Origin: an uncultured Polaribacter sp.
GTDB taxonomy: Bacteria; Bacteroidota; Bacteroidia; Flavobacteriales; Flavobacteriaceae
NCBI GenBank assembly: GCA_943788865.1
Contig: CALSRX010000003.1
Location: 1 to 64,000, forward strand
Length of the DNA: 64,000 bases
Reading direction: 5' to 3'
Both the position numbers and the translations under genes were made by a program. Each line of letters starts with the position of its first letter. Within the stretch, counting starts at the first letter, position 1. The notes under the pieces were generated by a model. That model had not been told where the DNA came from. It saw only the letters and a list, made by a program, of their open reading frames with translations, and ran no database searches. This document shows, piece by piece, positions 1 to 9,979 of the stretch.

Positions 1-37
1 TACAGTAGAATAAACTTTAAAGATTATATTATTTTAT

Positions 38-66
38 AAAAAAACCAGCGAATTCGCTGGTTTTTT
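38..66. terminator. Rho-independent terminator, bidirectional
   Basis: The sequence has a perfect inverted repeat: ACCAGCG, then AATT, then CGCTGGT. It is flanked by six A on the left and six T on the right, so it can end transcription on either strand. It follows directly after the minus-strand flavoprotein gene that stops at 70 and probably also serves a plus-strand gene to the left of the window. Confidence 0.85.
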
Positions 67-69
67 CTT

Positions 70-678
70 TTAAACTTTATCATGAACTTTGGTGTGCTCT
101 CCATCATTCCAAAGTGTTAAAATATCTGTAGCAACTGTCGCACCGCTACCAGCTGCAATTGAAAACTGACTTCTTAATCCGGCAATAGTGCCACAAACAT
201 ATAGCCCTTCTTTAATTAAAAAATGCTCATTTTTTAACTGAATTCTATCCTTTTTAGGGTTTGCTCTTTTATGAGGTATTACAAAATTTTCTAGCCCTTT
301 TATTGTTAGTGGACGTGAGTAGTTTAAAGCTAAAACAACAATTTTTGAAAAGTAAATTGATTTATTTGTAGTGATTAGATATCCGTTTTCAGAGGAAGTA
401 ATAGCAATTACTTTTTCATTTTGAATCTGTAAAATATGAGGGTATTTTTCTGTTAAGTGTTTTTTTCCATCGGTAAGAATATCACTTCCAAGAGTCCCTG
501 GTTTTATTCCTATTGTATTATTAAATAATGCGTTTTGTAAATGAGAAGATTTCTGATGTATGATAATGCCAATATTTTTACCAGAGGCAACTATTTTTTC
601 ATTTGCAGAACCTAGAATTAAAGCACATTGCATTCCTGCAACACCGCCACCAATAATTAAAACATCAAAAGTATCCAT
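70..678 (-). CDS. Small NAD(P)/FAD-dependent oxidoreductase
   Basis: The 202-residue protein starts with a Rossmann nucleotide-binding motif (VLIIGGGVAG, residues 6-15) and ends with a typical second FAD contact, YVCGTIAG followed by a small-residue helix. This is the layout of the thioredoxin reductase-like pyridine nucleotide-disulfide oxidoreductase superfamily, but at about 200 residues it is too short to carry a full second NAD domain and has no CxxC redox pair. The open frame extends 24 codons further upstream; the ATG at 678 is preferred because the GGGxxG fold begins right after it and the extension would run into the promoter of the divergent gene. The substrate is unknown. The call is firm at superfamily level only. 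Confidence 0.75.
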   Translation of the reverse strand: MDTFDVLIIGGGVAGMQCALILGSANEKIVASGKNIGIIIHQKSSHLQNALFNNTIGIKPGTLGSDILTDGKKHLTEKYPHILQIQNEKVIAITSSENGYLITTNKSIYFSKIVVLALNYSRPLTIKGLENFVIPHKRANPKKDRIQLKNEHFLIKEGLYVCGTIAGLRSQFSIAAGSGATVATDILTLWNDGEHTKVHDKV

Positions 679-729
679 TCCCGCTATTTTTAGTAAGTGT
701 AAATATAAAGAATTCGTAAAAAATAAATG

Positions 730-737
730 TATTTTTG
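730..737 (+). promoter_or_regulatory. Bacteroidota -7 promoter box (TATTTTTG)
   Basis: TATTTTTG matches the Bacteroidota sigma-ABfr -7 consensus TAnnTTTG at every fixed position. It lies only four bases before the ATG at 742, so the transcript would start at or next to the start codon. No clear -33 TTTG element is visible. Confidence 0.5.
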
Positions 738-741
738 CGAT

Positions 742-1314
742 ATGTTTCAACTAGGAAAAACAATCGTTTCAGAAGACGTTATTCAAAAAGATTTTGTCTG
801 CAATTTATCTGCATGTAAAGGTGCGTGTTGTATTAATGGAGATGCAGGGGCTCCTTTAGAAAAAGAGGAAACTAAAATTTTAGAAGAGATTTACCCGAAA
901 GTAAAACCCTTTTTACGACAAGAAGGAATTGATGTTATAGAAAGTCAAGGAACTTGGATAACAAGTGATTTTGGAGAATTAGAAACTCCTTTAATAAATA
1001 ATGCAGATTGTGCGTATGTTATTTTTGATGAAAACAACACTGCATTATGTGCAATCGAAGAAGCCTACAATCAAGGAGTTATAGACTGGAAAAAACCTGT
1101 ATCTTGTCACTTATATCCAATTAGAGTTCGAGATTATTCTGAGTTTTCTGCTGTAAATTATCATAAATGGGAAATTTGTGATGATGCGTGTACGCTAGGA
1201 AAAGAATTACAAGTTCCTGTTTATAAGTTTGTTAAGCAAGCTTTAATTCGTAAATTTGGAGAAGATTGGTATGCGGAACTAGAAACCTTTGCCGAAAAGA
1301 ACTTAAAAAAATAA
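742..1314 (+). CDS. DUF3109 family protein
   Basis: The 190-residue protein belongs to the DUF3109 family, widespread in Bacteroidota and of unknown function. It shows the family's N-terminal cysteine cluster (C20, C25, C29, C30 in VCNLSACKGACC) and further conserved Cys/His in the middle (SCHLYPIRV, WEICDDAC), which suggests a metal or Fe-S site of the YkgJ type. ATG 742 is chosen over an in-frame ATG at 727 because a good -7 promoter box lies at 730-737, between the two. The gene is divergent from the flavoprotein and is followed after 6 bp by a lipoprotein gene, probably in the same transcript. Family assignment is confident; the function is not known. Confidence 0.85.
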   Translation: MFQLGKTIVSEDVIQKDFVCNLSACKGACCINGDAGAPLEKEETKILEEIYPKVKPFLRQEGIDVIESQGTWITSDFGELETPLINNADCAYVIFDENNTALCAIEEAYNQGVIDWKKPVSCHLYPIRVRDYSEFSAVNYHKWEICDDACTLGKELQVPVYKFVKQALIRKFGEDWYAELETFAEKNLKK

Positions 1315-1320
1315 AGGATC

Positions 1321-1848
1321 ATGAAAAAAACAATAGTATTACTATTTTTAGCCGCTGTTACAGTTTCTTGTGCTAGTTTAGACGAGTTATTAGAGTTAAA
1401 TGTAAATAACAATTTAACAGAAAGTGTTGCTTTTAACATTCCACAAACACAAGGAACAACCGTTTCTTATAGTCGTTCTGAAACACTTGATTTAACTACT
1501 GGAGATTTGGCTCAATATGTAGATAAAATAACCGCAATTAAAATCAATTCACTTACCTATAAATTTAAAGATTTTATAGGAAATACTGCAGGAATGATAT
1601 CTGCGGGGACTCTAAAACTTGACAATACAGTTGTGAGTTCAATAACAAATTTAAATGTGTCTCAAGCTGTAAACGAAGAAACTGTTTTTACGATTTCAGA
1701 TTCTATGATTTTAAACCAATTAGAAAGCACTTTATTAAATAATAGCTCCGCAACTCTTCTTCTTTCTGGAGATGCGCTTTCTGATGCTGGAGCAATGGAC
1801 TTTAAAGTTGAAGTTACTATAAACTTAACAGCAACTATAAAAGAGTAA
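1321..1848 (+). CDS. Predicted lipoprotein of unknown function
   Basis: The first 17 residues form a lipoprotein signal: two lysines, a hydrophobic stretch and a lipobox ending in VSC17, so the mature protein should be lipid-anchored. The remaining ~158 residues are rich in Ser, Thr, Asn and Leu with alternating hydrophobic patterns that suggest a beta-rich fold. No catalytic motif is visible. It starts 6 bp after the DUF3109 gene and ends before a strong terminator, so the two form a short operon. I do not recognise a named family. Confidence 0.7.
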   Translation: MKKTIVLLFLAAVTVSCASLDELLELNVNNNLTESVAFNIPQTQGTTVSYSRSETLDLTTGDLAQYVDKITAIKINSLTYKFKDFIGNTAGMISAGTLKLDNTVVSSITNLNVSQAVNEETVFTISDSMILNQLESTLLNNSSATLLLSGDALSDAGAMDFKVEVTINLTATIKE

Positions 1849-1872
1849 AAAAACCTTATTTTAATATAAAAT

Positions 1873-1902
1873 TGACTCCTATTTTAAGAGTCATTTTTTT
1901 TT
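1873..1902 (+). terminator. Rho-independent terminator
   Basis: TGACTC and GAGTCA form a 6-bp stem with a 9-base loop, followed by a run of nine T. It ends the DUF3109-lipoprotein operon. Confidence 0.75.
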
Positions 1903-2211
1903 GAAAAAAAACAAACTCAAAAAGGCAAGAAAAGAATTTACAAATTCTCGTTTTTTATTTTTCAGAACTTTTAAAGAAGTCAATAAAATTAGGGTGTTAC
2001 AAAAAAATGAAAAATTAAACACCTAATAATCAAATAGTTAAAAATAATTTTTAAAAATCAAAAAAACGCTAAATGTGAACGTTTTGTTAAAAACTTCAAC
2101 TTTTTGTGGATAAGTATAACTTCGTTTTTCAGTCAATTTTTCCAATCTTTGTTAACGTCTTTTTCGACAAAAAACTCGAAATTTTTTAATAACTAAATTT
2201 TTTAAAGAAGA
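1903..2211. promoter_or_regulatory. Long leader/control region upstream of nrdB
   Basis: This very A+T-rich gap has no credible ORF but holds several possible regulatory signals. There is a 16-bp palindrome AGAATTT-AC-AAATTCT (1933-1948). An inverted pair lies at 1990-1998 and 2018-2026 (TTAGGGTGTT against AACACCTAA, one bulged G). A perfect DnaA-box match, TTATCCACA on the minus strand, lies at 2105-2113. Just after it, TAACTTCG at 2117-2124 is a one-mismatch -7 box. I did not find a recognisable NrdR box. A role in nrd control by DnaA or another regulator is inference from position. Confidence 0.35.
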
Positions 2212-3183
2212 ATGTCTGCTACAGAACCAATTTTGCAACCGAATGATAATAGATTTGTAATTTTCCCAATTCAACATACCGACTTATGGGATTGGTACAA
2301 AAAACAACAAGCTTGTTTTTGGACAGCAGAGGAAATTGACTTGCATGCAGATATTGTAGATTGGAATGATAAATTAACAGAAGAAGAGCGTTATTTTATC
2401 AAACATATTTTGGCGTTTTTTGCTGCTTCAGATGGAATTGTAAATGAAAACCTTGCAGAAAATTTTGTGAATGAAGTACAATTTTCTGAAGCGAAATTTT
2501 TCTACGGATTTCAAATCATGATGGAAAATATCCATTCAGAAACCTATTCTTTATTAATTGATACCTATGTTAAAGACGAGGTAGAAAAGGACAAATTATT
2601 TAATGCAATCGAAAACTTTCCTGCAATTAAAAAGAAAGCAGATTGGGCATTAAAATGGATAGAATCTGATTCGTTTGCTGAGCGTTTAATAGCATTTGCA
2701 GCCGTAGAAGGGATTTTCTTTTCAGGTGCTTTTTGTTCTATTTTTTGGCTTAAAAAGAGAGGTTTATTACCAGGATTAACATTTTCTAACGAGTTAATTT
2801 CTAGAGATGAAGGAATGCATTGTGATTTTGCGGTTCACTTACACAATAACCATATTGTAAACAAAGTGCCAAAAGAGCGTATCAGAGAAATTATTGTTGA
2901 TGCCTTAAATATTGAGCGCGAATTCATCACAGAATCTTTACCTGTAAGTTTAATTGGTATGAATGCCAAGTTAATGACAGAGTATTTAGAATTTGTAACA
3001 GACAGATTGCTTGGAGAGTTCAATTGCGAAAAAGAATACAATGCATCAAATCCTTTTGATTTTATGGAAATGATTTCATTAGAAGGAAAAACAAACTTCT
3101 TTGAAAAAAGAGTATCAGAATATCAAAAAGCAGGTGTAAAATCTGGAGGAACAGGAAGTATTAGTTTTGATTCAGATTTTTAA
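2212..3183 (+). CDS. nrdB: Ribonucleoside-diphosphate reductase, beta subunit (class Ia)
   Basis: This is the R2 subunit that houses the di-iron/tyrosyl-radical cofactor used by the alpha subunit to make dNTPs. All expected cofactor residues can be read: Asp74 (AASDG), Glu105 and His108 (ENIHSE), radical Tyr112, Glu166 (AVEGIFF), Glu200 and His203 (RDEGMH). The sequence follows the eukaryote-like R2 pattern ([11 protein letters not shown]) common in Bacteroidota. The length of 323 residues is normal. The C-terminus ends in an acidic/aromatic tail (SFDSDF), as expected for docking on NrdA. It is followed by nrdA after 89 bp. Confidence 0.97.
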   Translation: MSATEPILQPNDNRFVIFPIQHTDLWDWYKKQQACFWTAEEIDLHADIVDWNDKLTEEERYFIKHILAFFAASDGIVNENLAENFVNEVQFSEAKFFYGFQIMMENIHSETYSLLIDTYVKDEVEKDKLFNAIENFPAIKKKADWALKWIESDSFAERLIAFAAVEGIFFSGAFCSIFWLKKRGLLPGLTFSNELISRDEGMHCDFAVHLHNNHIVNKVPKERIREIIVDALNIEREFITESLPVSLIGMNAKLMTEYLEFVTDRLLGEFNCEKEYNASNPFDFMEMISLEGKTNFFEKRVSEYQKAGVKSGGTGSISFDSDF

Positions 3184-3217
3184 AACTTAGCCAATCAATT
3201 AATAAAATAAAAAAGAA

Positions 3218-3241
3218 TGTCAAAAAGTGGATGTTTTGACA
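3218..3241 (+). promoter_or_regulatory. Intercistronic hairpin between nrdB and nrdA
   Basis: TGTCAAAA and TTTTGACA form a perfect 8-bp stem with an 8-base loop in the 89-bp gap between the two reductase genes. No T-tract follows, so it is unlikely to be a full terminator. It could stabilise the upstream mRNA or adjust the NrdB:NrdA ratio (inference). Confidence 0.4.
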
Positions 3242-3272
3242 GCAACATAAACCAATAAAACCATAATTAACT

Positions 3273-5657
3273 ATGTATGTACTAAAAAGAGACGGCAAAA
3301 GAGAGCCAGTAATGTTTGATAAGATTACTGCAAGAGTAAAAAAAATGTGCTATGGATTAAACAAAATTGTCGATCCCGTTAAAGTTGCCATGCGAGTTAT
3401 TGAAGGTTTATATGATGGAGTTACAACTTCAGAGTTAGACAATTTAGCTGCAGAAACTGCTGCTACAATGACAACAGCTCATCCAGATTATGCAAAATTA
3501 GCTGCAAGAATCGCTGTTTCTAACTTACATAAAAACACCAAAAAATCGTTTTCAGAAACTATGGACGATTTATATTATTATGTAAATCCACGTACAGAAA
3601 AAAAAGCACCATTGTTGGCAGATGATGTATACAAAATCATCAAAGACAATGCAGAAAAATTAGATTCTACGATTATTTATAATAGAGATTTTAATTACGA
3701 TTATTTTGGTTTTAAAACATTAGAGCGTTCCTATTTATTAAAATTGAACGGAAATATTGTAGAGCGTCCACAACACATGTTAATGCGTGTTTCTATTGGG
3801 ATTCATAAAAATGATATTGACGAAGCGATTGAAACGTATGAGTTAATGAGTAAAAAATATTTTACCCATGCAACACCAACATTGTTTAATGCAGGTACGC
3901 CAAAACCACAAATGTCTTCTTGTTTCTTATTACAAATGCAAGATGATAGTATTGGTGGAATCTATGATACCTTAAAACAAACAGCAAAAATTTCTCAATC
4001 TGCTGGAGGAATTGGTTTGTCTATTCACAATGTAAGAGCAACAGGTTCTTATATTAGAGGAACAAACGGTACATCAAACGGAATTGTACCGATGTTAAAA
4101 GTATTTAACGATACGGCTCGTTATGTAGATCAAGGTGGAGGAAAACGTAAAGGTTCTTTCGCAATGTATTTAGAGCCTTGGCATGCAGATATTTTCGACT
4201 TTTTAGATTTAAAGAAAAATCATGGAAAAGAAGAAATGCGTGCAAGAGATTTATTCTATGCAATGTGGATTCCAGATTTGTTTATGAAACGTGTTCAAGA
4301 AGACGGTACATGGACCTTAATGTGCCCTAATGAATGTCCACATTTATTTGATACCTATGGCGATGAATTCGAAAAATTATACGAAGGATACGAAAAAGTA
4401 GGAAAAGGAAGAAAAACAATCAAAGCAAGAGAACTTTGGGAGAAAATCTTAGAATCTCAAATTGAAACAGGTACTCCGTACATGTTGTATAAAGACGCAG
4501 TAAACCGTAAAACAAATCATAAGAATTTAGGAACCATTCGTTCTTCTAACTTATGTACAGAAATTATGGAATATACTGCAAATGATGAAGTTGCTGTATG
4601 TAACTTAGCATCTATTGCGTTACCAATGTTTGTTACAGAAAAAGAAAACGGTGAAAAGTTTTTCAATCATAAAAAACTATTTGAAGTAACTAAAAAAGTA
4701 ACACGTAATTTAGATACGGTGATAGATATGAATTACTATCCTGTTAAAGAAGCAGAAAATTCAAACTTCCGTCACAGACCAGTAGGATTAGGAATTCAAG
4801 GATTGGCAGATACTTTTATCAACTTACGTTTGCCTTTTACATCAGAAGAAGCAAAAAAACTGAATCAAGATATTTTTGAAACCATGTATTTTGCAGCAGT
4901 AACATCTTCTATGGAAATTGCTAAAGCAAAAGAACCATATTCTACTTTTAAAGGATCTCCGATGTCAGAAGGAGAATTCCAATTTAATATGTGGGGAATT
5001 AAAGATGATGAATTAAGCGGAAATTGGGATTGGGCAAAATTACGTAAAAACGTTATGAAACACGGAGTTAGAAACTCGTTATTAGTTGCGCCAATGCCAA
5101 CAGCATCAACGTCTCAAATCTTAGGAAACAATGAAGCATTTGAACCATACACTTCTAACATTTACACCAGAAGAGTTTTATCAGGTGAATTTATCGTTGT
5201 AAACAAGCACTTACTTGAAGATTTAGTAGAATTAGGGTTGTGGAACAATGACATGAAAGAAGACATTATGCGTGCAAACGGATCAATACAACATATTGAT
5301 GCAATTCCTGCAGATTTAAAAGAATTGTATAAAACAGTTTGGGAAATGAGCATGAAAGATATTATTGATATGGCACGCCATAGAGGATATTTTATCGATC
5401 AATCTCAATCGTTAAACTTGTTTATGCAAGATCCTGATTTTGGAAAATTAACCTCAATGCATTTCTACGGATGGAAATCTGGATTAAAAACCGGAATGTA
5501 TTACCTAAGAACAAAATCAGCAGTAAACGCAACGCAGTTTACCTTATCAAAAGAGAAAAAAGCAGAAGACAAACCAATGTCTGCTGAAGAATTTAAAGCA
5601 ATGGTAGAGGCATCTAAAAATGCCGGACCAGACGATTGCTTAATGTGTGGGTCTTAA
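3273..5657 (+). CDS. nrdA: Ribonucleoside-diphosphate reductase, alpha subunit (class Ia)
   Basis: This is the 794-residue catalytic subunit that reduces ribonucleoside diphosphates. It starts with an ATP-cone domain (about residues 1-90), so overall activity is likely controlled by ATP/dATP. Active-site residues are in place: redox pair Cys217 (QMSSCF) and Cys443 (AVCNLAS), thiyl-radical Cys428 within SNLCTE (Asn426, Glu430), and a C-terminal shuttle pair Cys789-x-x-Cys792. The two tyrosines expected for radical transfer lie in the C-terminal third (FYGW, MYYLRT region). It forms an operon with nrdB. Confidence 0.97.
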   Translation: MYVLKRDGKREPVMFDKITARVKKMCYGLNKIVDPVKVAMRVIEGLYDGVTTSELDNLAAETAATMTTAHPDYAKLAARIAVSNLHKNTKKSFSETMDDLYYYVNPRTEKKAPLLADDVYKIIKDNAEKLDSTIIYNRDFNYDYFGFKTLERSYLLKLNGNIVERPQHMLMRVSIGIHKNDIDEAIETYELMSKKYFTHATPTLFNAGTPKPQMSSCFLLQMQDDSIGGIYDTLKQTAKISQSAGGIGLSIHNVRATGSYIRGTNGTSNGIVPMLKVFNDTARYVDQGGGKRKGSFAMYLEPWHADIFDFLDLKKNHGKEEMRARDLFYAMWIPDLFMKRVQEDGTWTLMCPNECPHLFDTYGDEFEKLYEGYEKVGKGRKTIKARELWEKILESQIETGTPYMLYKDAVNRKTNHKNLGTIRSSNLCTEIMEYTANDEVAVCNLASIALPMFVTEKENGEKFFNHKKLFEVTKKVTRNLDTVIDMNYYPVKEAENSNFRHRPVGLGIQGLADTFINLRLPFTSEEAKKLNQDIFETMYFAAVTSSMEIAKAKEPYSTFKGSPMSEGEFQFNMWGIKDDELSGNWDWAKLRKNVMKHGVRNSLLVAPMPTASTSQILGNNEAFEPYTSNIYTRRVLSGEFIVVNKHLLEDLVELGLWNNDMKEDIMRANGSIQHIDAIPADLKELYKTVWEMSMKDIIDMARHRGYFIDQSQSLNLFMQDPDFGKLTSMHFYGWKSGLKTGMYYLRTKSAVNATQFTLSKEKKAEDKPMSAEEFKAMVEASKNAGPDDCLMCGS

Positions 5658-5710
5658 TCATATCTACAAAAACTGTCTCATTAAAGACAAATGATTAAAT
5701 TAAAGGGGTG

Positions 5711-5741
5711 AAAGAGAAACAGCAATGCTTCTCTTTTTTTT
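5711..5741 (+). terminator. Rho-independent terminator after nrdA
   Basis: AAAGAGAA pairs with TTCTCTTT (8 bp) around a 10-base loop and runs into eight T. A smaller hairpin (TGTCT...AGACA, 5674-5689) lies just upstream. Confidence 0.75.
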
Positions 5742-5781
5742 GTCATTTCAAGCGGAGTCGAGAAATCTATTTTGTAGATTT
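5742..5781. repeat. Intergenic palindromic repeat, GAGCGGAGTCGAG family (copy 1)
   Basis: It begins GTCATTTCAAGCGGAGTCGA and continues into a perfect 7-bp hairpin (AAATCTA/TAGATTT). The AGCGGAGTCGAGA core recurs at 9980-10050 and 26685-26710, always in a gene gap. It sits directly after the nrdA terminator and before dgt. Confidence 0.7.
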
Positions 5782-5804
5782 ACAAATCAATTAATTATGC
5801 AACA

Positions 5805-7145
5805 ATGAACTGGGAACAATTACTATCGTTAAAACGATTTGGAGATACAGAAAAACGACACAGAGCACAACAAGATGAAACTCGTTTGGGCTTTGAAGTA
5901 GATTTTGATAGAATCATTTTTTCATCAGCATTTAGAAGCCTGCAAGACAAAACTCAAGTAATTCCATTATCGGAAACCGATTTTGTACATACCCGTTTAA
6001 CACACAGTTTAGAAGTTTCTGTAGTGGGCAGAAGTATTGGAAGACGGGTTGGAAAAGTGCTCCTAGAACGTCACCCAAATTTAGTAGAACTTGGGTATAC
6101 ATTCAATGATTTCGGAGCTATTGTTGCAGCTGCATCACTAACACACGACATTGGAAATCCGCCTTTCGGGCATTCAGGCGAAAAAGCTATTGGAGAGTAT
6201 TTTAAAACCGGAAACGGATTAAAATACAGAGAAGAATTGGCAGAAAAAGAATACCAAGACCTCATCGATTTTGAAGGAAATGCCAACGGATTTAAAATCC
6301 TAACAGAAACAAGAAAAGGCATTTCTGGCGGATTACGATTGTCTTATGCTACATTGGGCGCGTTTCTTAAATATCCTAAAGAATCATTGCCAAAAAAACC
6401 AACCAACCATATTGTAGATAAAAAATACGGATTTTTCCAATCAGAAAAAGAAGCTTTTTTAGATGTTGCAAATGAATTGGGTTTACAACAAAAATCTACC
6501 ACAAATGATGTTTCTTTTTATCGGCATCCTCTTGCCTATTTAGTAGAAGCAGCAGACGATATTTGTTACACTATTATTGATTTTGAAGACGGAATTAACC
6601 TGGGTTTAATTGAAGAAGATTTTGCATTAGAGTTTATGATTAAGTTGGTAAAAGACACCATAGACATCAAAAAATATCATTCTTTACAACATAAAAAAGA
6701 TAGAGTAAGCTATTTACGCGCTTTGGCAATTGGTGTTTTAATTAATGAAACAGTAGATATTTTTTTAGCAAATGAAGAAGCTATTTTAAAAGGAGAATTT
6801 GACAAAGGATTATTAGATAGATGCACCTATGAAGCACAAATTAACGACATTATTAAAATTAGTATTGATAAAATCTACCGAAGCAACGAAGTTGTAGAAA
6901 AAGAAGTTGCAGGCTATAAAATTATTGCAGACATCATCGATGTATTTGTAAATGCGTTAAACAATAATCATTTAGGAACAGCCTCAAATTATGACACGCT
7001 GGTCTTAAATTTATTACCAAACGAATACAAAAACACCTCAGATAGTTTGTATCATAGAATCATGAAAATTTGCAGTTATGTGTCTAAAATGTCTGATAGT
7101 TACGCCATTAGATTGCATAAAAAACTAAATGGAAATTTAATTTAA
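5805..7145 (+). CDS. dgt: Deoxyguanosinetriphosphate triphosphohydrolase (dGTPase)
   Basis: This HD-superfamily enzyme splits dGTP (or dNTPs) into deoxynucleoside and triphosphate and so counterbalances ribonucleotide reductase. HD residues are visible: His67 (LTHSLEV), the His114-Asp115 pair (LTHDIGNPPFGH, with His123), and a later Asp in the LVEAADDICY segment. The N-terminus has the family start NWEQLLS and the phosphate-binding YRTPFxRD-like region is represented by DRIIFSSAFRSLQDKTQV. At 446 residues it matches the long dGTPase type. It follows nrdBA in the same orientation but behind a terminator, so it is functionally linked to them yet probably transcribed separately. Confidence 0.93.
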   Translation: MNWEQLLSLKRFGDTEKRHRAQQDETRLGFEVDFDRIIFSSAFRSLQDKTQVIPLSETDFVHTRLTHSLEVSVVGRSIGRRVGKVLLERHPNLVELGYTFNDFGAIVAAASLTHDIGNPPFGHSGEKAIGEYFKTGNGLKYREELAEKEYQDLIDFEGNANGFKILTETRKGISGGLRLSYATLGAFLKYPKESLPKKPTNHIVDKKYGFFQSEKEAFLDVANELGLQQKSTTNDVSFYRHPLAYLVEAADDICYTIIDFEDGINLGLIEEDFALEFMIKLVKDTIDIKKYHSLQHKKDRVSYLRALAIGVLINETVDIFLANEEAILKGEFDKGLLDRCTYEAQINDIIKISIDKIYRSNEVVEKEVAGYKIIADIIDVFVNALNNNHLGTASNYDTLVLNLLPNEYKNTSDSLYHRIMKICSYVSKMSDSYAIRLHKKLNGNLI

Positions 7146-7193
7146 AAAACATTTCACTAACTTTAGCAATGTAAACTAATAAACGAATCAATT

Positions 7194-9959
7194 ATGAATA
7201 AAAAACTACTATTCGCTTTTGCTTTTGTTATTGCAGTTTTTGCAATTTATACATCGTTAAATCAAGACTCAGAAGTAGAAAAAACTAGAAAGAAATATGC
7301 AGATTTTGTAAAGAATCACCCGTATTCTAAATCTCTTCAACTAACTAAAAAAGAGAGAAAGGCAAGTGGAATGCCGCCTAACAAATATTTTGAACAAGAA
7401 TATTTGTTAGAAATGAATCCCAATACTGGAAGAACCCACCCAGAAAATGTTTTTGAACTTCAAAAACAATTAAAAGCTAACCGTAAATTACAGAGAGTAC
7501 CTGGGGATGCAGTTGATAATATGTGGGTAGAAAGAGGACCAAATAATGTTGGAGGACGAACTCGAGTTGTGATGTTTGATCCAAACGACCTAACTCATAA
7601 GCGGGTATTTGCTGGTGGAGTTTCTGGCGGTTTATGGGTAAATAATGATATAACCAATGCAAATTCTTCTTGGACACGCGTTGGAATTGATGAGAACTTA
7701 TCAATTAGTTGTATGACCGTTGACCCTAACAACTCTCAAATTATGTATGTGGGTACTGGTGAATCGTATACGGGTGACCAAGCTGTAGGGAATGGTATTT
7801 GGAAATCCACAGATGGTGGAACCTCTTGGGTAAATGTGTATTCTGATACATTTAATGCAGATGTAACACAAAGAGTATTTTATATCAATGATATCAAAGC
7901 AAGGAATAATGGAGGAAACACTGAGGTTTACTTTGCTGTAGCAGGCGCATATTATGCTGAAGGGGAGGAATGGGTTGCCTTTCAAAAAACTGGATTATAC
8001 AAATCGATTGACAATGGAACAAATTGGAATAAAATAACATTGCCGGCTATTCCTGGTAGCGCAACCCCTTATGAACCGAATGATATTGAGATTGGTTCAG
8101 ACAATACTATTTGGATTGGTACAGAAAGAAACCCATGGGGTTTTGGAGGAGGGACTATTTTAAAATCAACTGATGCAGCAGGAACTACATTTACAGCAGT
8201 ACATTCAATTACAAATGCAAGAAGAACAGAAATAGCCGTTTCAGGAACTAATGCAAATACAGTGTATGTATTAGCACAGGTAAGGTCAGTCGATGGTTCG
8301 GGGAATACAATTGCTCCTTATTTAAGTATGCTAAAAACAACAGATGGTTTTTCAAATACGACTACACTAACATTACCATCAGATGCAGATACCGGAATTC
8401 CAAATAACGATTTTACTCGTGGTCAGGCTTTTTATGATTTAGTGATTGAAGTAGATCCAACAGATGACACAATAATTTATGCAGGGGGTATTGACTTATT
8501 TAGAAGCACAAACTCAGGTACTTCCTGGAAACAAATTTCTAAATGGTCTAATAACAATAATTTAGCAGGATTAAATATTCCTTTAGTACATGCAGATCAA
8601 CATGGCTGGGCATTTCATCCTACAGATGCCAATAAAGCAATTATCGGGAATGATGGCGGTGTGTATTATGCAAGTTCATTGTCTGGTGCAGAAACGACAA
8701 CAAATGCGATTTCATCGAGAAACAAAGACTATAATGTAACGCAATTTTATCACGGAGATATAGGACAAAATGCTGCAAACGTGTTATTAATTTCAGGTGC
8801 TCAAGATAACGGAACACAATTCATGAATGGTGCATCAGCAGGAATTAATAGTTCTATTAAACCAAAAGGAGGAGACGGTGCTTATTCTTTCATAGATAGA
8901 GATGGCGCCTATTTTTTAGCATCTTATGTATATAATGATGTAGAAGCTTTTCCTTTGCCATATAATGGAAATAGAATAGAAATTATTGATGATGATAAAG
9001 CAGGTTCTTTTATCAATCCAGCAACATTAGATGATAATTTAGATATTTTATTTACAAATTTTTCTAAAACCATAGCAGGGAATAGAAGCTATAATTTAGC
9101 AAGATTCACTAATTTATTAACCGTTCCTGTTAAGACAGAATTTACAAATGGTTTATTAACTGGAGAACCAACAGCATTTAAAGTATCTCCTTATGAATTA
9201 AATTCTACAAAACTTTTTGTAGGAACTAATGATGGAAAATTATTGCGAATTCAGAATGCTAATTCAGCTGGTCCAGTTTGGAGTGATATTACAGGTGGTG
9301 CTTTTCCTGCTGGAAGTGTATCTTCTATAGCTTTTGGAGCAACAGAGAATGAAATTATAGTTACGTTCCACAATTATGGAGTTGCTAGTATTTGGTATAC
9401 TTCAAACGGAGGAACAACCTGGGTAAGCAAAGAAGGTAATTTTCCTGACATTCCTGTAAAAGCAATTATGATGAATCCATTAAATAATGATGAAGTAATT
9501 ATTGGTACAGAATTAGGTGTTTGGAGAACAGGTAATTTTAAGGATGCCAACCCGAGTTGGTCTCAATCTTTTAACGGAATGTCTAATGTAAAAGTAACAT
9601 CATTTAGTTTAAGAACTGCAGATAATACGGTTATGGCAACGACTTATGGTAGAGGAATGTTTACCGGACAATTCTTTTCAGCAGCAGCTTCTGTAGATGA
9701 TGTGGTAAAAGACAATAAAGTGTTTACCATGTACCCAACAGTTTCAGATGGAGACTTTACTGTTTTTGCAAAAAACACGGTAGGTAAAGCTAATTTGCTG
9801 CTGTTTGACATCAACGGAAAGCAAGTGTTTTCTAAGCAAATAGATTTTTCTCAACAAGAAAGACAACCTGTTTCTGTAAACTTAACTTCTGGTGTTTATA
9901 TTGTAAATTTGATTGATGTAAACAACAAGAAAGCAACAGGAAAAGTGATAATCAAATAA
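7194..9959 (+). CDS. Large secreted Asp-box (BNR/VPS10-like) protein with T9SS type A sorting domain
   Basis: The 921-residue protein has an N-terminal signal/anchor segment (residues 3-20 hydrophobic). Its body is a beta-propeller carrying several Asp-box repeats of the form S-x-D-x-G-x-T-W (STDGGTSW, SIDNGTNW, STNSGTSW, TSNGGTTW). The last ~75 residues form a type A T9SS sorting domain: a YPTVSDGDF start, a LLLFDINGKQVF centre, and an LTSGVYIVNL...GKVIIK end. The family includes sialidase-like and photosystem-stability-factor-like propellers, but no catalytic set could be assigned. It should be exported by Sec and then moved across the outer membrane by T9SS. A weak -7 box (TAACTTTA, 7158-7165) precedes it. 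A shorter relative lacking its N-terminus is at 49494. Confidence 0.85.
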   Translation: MNKKLLFAFAFVIAVFAIYTSLNQDSEVEKTRKKYADFVKNHPYSKSLQLTKKERKASGMPPNKYFEQEYLLEMNPNTGRTHPENVFELQKQLKANRKLQRVPGDAVDNMWVERGPNNVGGRTRVVMFDPNDLTHKRVFAGGVSGGLWVNNDITNANSSWTRVGIDENLSISCMTVDPNNSQIMYVGTGESYTGDQAVGNGIWKSTDGGTSWVNVYSDTFNADVTQRVFYINDIKARNNGGNTEVYFAVAGAYYAEGEEWVAFQKTGLYKSIDNGTNWNKITLPAIPGSATPYEPNDIEIGSDNTIWIGTERNPWGFGGGTILKSTDAAGTTFTAVHSITNARRTEIAVSGTNANTVYVLAQVRSVDGSGNTIAPYLSMLKTTDGFSNTTTLTLPSDADTGIPNNDFTRGQAFYDLVIEVDPTDDTIIYAGGIDLFRSTNSGTSWKQISKWSNNNNLAGLNIPLVHADQHGWAFHPTDANKAIIGNDGGVYYASSLSGAETTTNAISSRNKDYNVTQFYHGDIGQNAANVLLISGAQDNGTQFMNGASAGINSSIKPKGGDGAYSFIDRDGAYFLASYVYNDVEAFPLPYNGNRIEIIDDDKAGSFINPATLDDNLDILFTNFSKTIAGNRSYNLARFTNLLTVPVKTEFTNGLLTGEPTAFKVSPYELNSTKLFVGTNDGKLLRIQNANSAGPVWSDITGGAFPAGSVSSIAFGATENEIIVTFHNYGVASIWYTSNGGTTWVSKEGNFPDIPVKAIMMNPLNNDEVIIGTELGVWRTGNFKDANPSWSQSFNGMSNVKVTSFSLRTADNTVMATTYGRGMFTGQFFSAAASVDDVVKDNKVFTMYPTVSDGDFTVFAKNTVGKANLLLFDINGKQVFSKQIDFSQQERQPVSVNLTSGVYIVNLIDVNNKKATGKVIIK

Positions 9960-9979
9960 AAAGAATAAATCTTTATAAT

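Noticed and set aside
679-750. Longer reading frame (24 extra codons) upstream of the flavoprotein gene
   Set aside because: The nucleotide-binding fold starts directly after ATG 678. The extension runs across the promoter and start of the divergent DUF3109 gene.
1903-2211. Possible origin of replication upstream of nrdB
   Set aside because: Only one DnaA box was seen. A cluster of boxes, dnaA, gidA or a strand-bias switch is missing, so a regulatory role is more likely.
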